Position numbers and translations under genes: made by a program
Assembly: GCA_937895705.1 (NCBI GenBank)
Contig: CALBKM010000038.1
Span: 20,943-84,942 of the forward strand
DNA: 64,000 nt
Source: an uncultured Clostridia bacterium
Lineage (GTDB): Bacteria; Bacillota; Clostridia; Lachnospirales; Lachnospiraceae
Direction: 5' to 3'
Notes under the pieces: generated by a model
Database searches by the model: none
Seen by the model: only the letters and a program-made list of their open reading frames with translations
What the model was told of the DNA's origin: nothing
Shown here: piece after piece, positions 62,475 through 64,000 of the stretch
Numbering within the stretch: the stretch's first letter is position 1
Layout: each line of letters starts with the position of its first letter

Positions 62475-63863
62475 TTATCCCAACTGCTCATATTTCCTCA
62501 AAAGCCTCTGTCCTACACTTCTCGTTTCCCCCACAAGACACACACTCATCTTCTCCGGGCAAAGCACTTGTCTTGCAAACTCCCGTATATCCTCTGCCGT
62601 CACTGCTTCAATCGTTTTCAGTTCTTCCTCCTGCGAAACCACTCTTCCGCGCAGCAGAACGCTTCTACCGTTGCCCTCCATGCGACTTTGAACACTTTCC
62701 TTGGACAAAATCGCCTCGGTACGAATCAAGGCTTTGTGGGTTGACAAAGTTTCCTCGGACACCGTCTGCTCCCGCATGGTATTACATACCTCCAAGGCAT
62801 ACTCAAACACCGTCGCTGCCTGGTTCGGTGCCGTCACCGCATCAATATGTACCAAGCCTTCCTTCGCATACGGACATCCGTAAGAATACACCGCATATGC
62901 TAAACCTTCTTCTTCCCGAATTTTCTGGAACAAAAGGGAATTATTGCTTCCGCCGAACACCGACTGAAATACGGTGGCAATATGCCTTCTCTCATCCAGA
63001 TAAGAAATTCCCGGAAATACCAAATTCATATGAAGCTGGGATGTATCCTGATAGGATTTGGAAAAGTTTCGGGTATAAGACGCCGCAGGACGATTTTTTA
63101 TCGTTGCGTCCGCCTGTTCCCGTGCCACATCTGCACTGTTCTTTTCCGTGCCTACGTTATCGCCGTAGTACTTCCCATACCGCGTATCCGGTGTCAGTCC
63201 GCTCTTCTTCACTCCTGCCGCCACACCTTGTCCCTTCGGGCAAAACAGCTCTGTTAAATGCTCCAAAACCTCTTTTTTATCGAAAGCACCTGCCACGGAA
63301 AGCACCATCTTATCCGGACGATACTCCCGCTTATAAAAGGTTAAAATTTTCTCTCTTGTCATTCCCCGAACCACACCCTTGGTACCGGAAATCTGAAAGG
63401 CAAGGGAATGTCCCTGCCATGCACGCTTCTGTGCCAGTTCATGGACCAAATCGTCCGGAGAATTGTTATACATATCGATTTCTTCGCAGATAACGCCCTT
63501 TTCCTTACTAAGCGCCTTTGCCTCAAACACGGAATGAAGCAACATATCAGCCAGTACTTCCATGAGTTTCGGCAGTTCTTCCGCAACAGTCACTCCGTAA
63601 TAAGCGGTATACTCCTTGCCGGTATACGCGTTTGCCGTATCCCCCAGACGCGCCGTAATATCCGCCAATTCCTTTGCACTCTTTGTCTCCGTCCCCTTAA
63701 ACAGCATATGTTCAATCATATGGGAGATTCCGTTATTCTCTTTTGTCTCACACACAGACCCGACGCCCACAAACACGCCGAAAGCCGCTGTTTTCACATA
63801 AGGCATGGGTTCCAACGCCACCCGGATGCCGTTGGGCAGGCTGATTAACTCAATTTGATCCAT
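62475..63863 (-). CDS. M16-family zinc peptidase
   Basis: 462 aa. Catalytic motif HMIEHMLFKGTETKS (HxxEH) at about residue 52, with the downstream Glu in EIDMYNNSPDDL. A C-terminal half with LSVAGAFDKKEVLEHL and YAVYSYGCPYAKEGLVHID completes the M16 pair of halves. It may process peptides or presequences. The start is ATG 63863 (MDQIELISLPNG); the frame runs to 63965 but with no signal. Gene left of window edge at 64 kb is intact. Confidence 0.88.
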   Translation of the reverse strand: MDQIELISLPNGIRVALEPMPYVKTAAFGVFVGVGSVCETKENNGISHMIEHMLFKGTETKSAKELADITARLGDTANAYTGKEYTAYYGVTVAEELPKLMEVLADMLLHSVFEAKALSKEKGVICEEIDMYNNSPDDLVHELAQKRAWQGHSLAFQISGTKGVVRGMTREKILTFYKREYRPDKMVLSVAGAFDKKEVLEHLTELFCPKGQGVAAGVKKSGLTPDTRYGKYYGDNVGTEKNSADVAREQADATIKNRPAASYTRNFSKSYQDTSQLHMNLVFPGISYLDERRHIATVFQSVFGGSNNSLLFQKIREEEGLAYAVYSYGCPYAKEGLVHIDAVTAPNQAATVFEYALEVCNTMREQTVSEETLSTHKALIRTEAILSKESVQSRMEGNGRSVLLRGRVVSQEEELKTIEAVTAEDIREFARQVLCPEKMSVCLVGETRSVGQRLLRKYEQLG

Positions 63864-64000
63864 ATAATAAAACCTTTCTATAAGCAATTTAGGTGCAAAC
63901 ATTCTATACATCGGAATTTGTTGTTCTCTATACAACAATTCTATTTTCTTTCTAATGTATACCAAACATCTATTTCATCTTTAGAAGGTGCTTCCCACAT

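Noticed and set aside
62426..63493. 355-codon open frame on the plus strand
   Set aside because: It is antisense to the M16 peptidase, is rich in Pro/Ser/Pro-His codons typical of a shadow frame, has no ribosome site and no recognisable domain.
1..64000. tRNA or rRNA genes
   Set aside because: No cloverleaf with GTTCGA-type T-loop or rRNA core stretch was seen while reading; the GC-rich intergenic stretches are repeats.

Overview
This 64 kb window looks like chromosome of a motile, low-to-medium GC Firmicute, most likely a member of the Lachnospiraceae (Roseburia/Agathobacter/Butyrivibrio-like). The reasons are the FliY-type flagellar switch protein, the motE-like gene in the flagellar operon, CodY next to flgB, a YmxH sporulation-type protein, a NiaR-regulated nad operon, and a secreted GH10 xylanase with tandem CBM36-like modules. 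Every gene I accept is on the minus strand except the 264-bp ymxH-like gene at 32.4 kb, so coordinates fall as transcription proceeds. I see no rRNA, tRNA, CRISPR array, prophage or insertion sequence with a transposase.

Layout, left to right. 1-15.9 kb: a compact flagellar operon transcribed leftward from flgB: flgB, flgC, fliE, fliF, fliG, fliH, fliI, fliJ, motE-like, fliK, flgD, a small hook-operon protein, flgE, flbD, motA, motB, fliL, fliM, and fliY, which is cut by the left edge. 16-22.5 kb: codY, topA, dprA, comM, nrdR. 22.6-26.4 kb: the NAD operon nadA-nadB-nadC-niaR, with a tandem-repeat candidate NiaR operator over the nadA promoter. 26.6-30.7 kb: the most unusual locus. It holds a radical SAM/SPASM protein, three small lipoprotein-like proteins that share a Tyr-Gly-Pro-Pro-Pro motif just after the lipobox, a multi-pass DUF6688-like membrane protein and a Nudix hydrolase, closed by a strong terminator. 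30.7-38.8 kb: a membrane GGDEF protein, ymxH, an NdpA-like protein, an APH-like kinase, a methyltransferase, a second Nudix and several small unknowns. 39-45.9 kb: a 342-bp palindromic element, fhs, ftsK, uppP. 46-49.9 kb: a heterodimeric multidrug-type ABC exporter behind a consensus promoter, a 33-codon leader ORF and a terminator hairpin, a layout like Bacillus bmrBCD. 49.9-54.1 kb: a lipoprotein CE1-like esterase, a TepA-like protease and the xylanase. 54.5-64 kb: metY, two anti-sigma-like membrane proteins, an ECF sigma factor, an orphan solute-binding lipoprotein, a DUF4160 pair, a LysR regulator and an M16 peptidase.

Two noncoding themes recur. Short structured, GC-rich intergenic repeats lie at about 16.0, 26.5, 54.3 and 57.6 kb; the last two are clearly the same family and their hairpin stems change in a compensatory way. 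A 342-bp near-palindrome lies downstream of fhs. Several start codons were placed inside longer open frames because a ribosome binding site, a promoter or a repeat shows that the upstream part is not coding. Family names were assigned by reading motifs and from memory; no database search was run.
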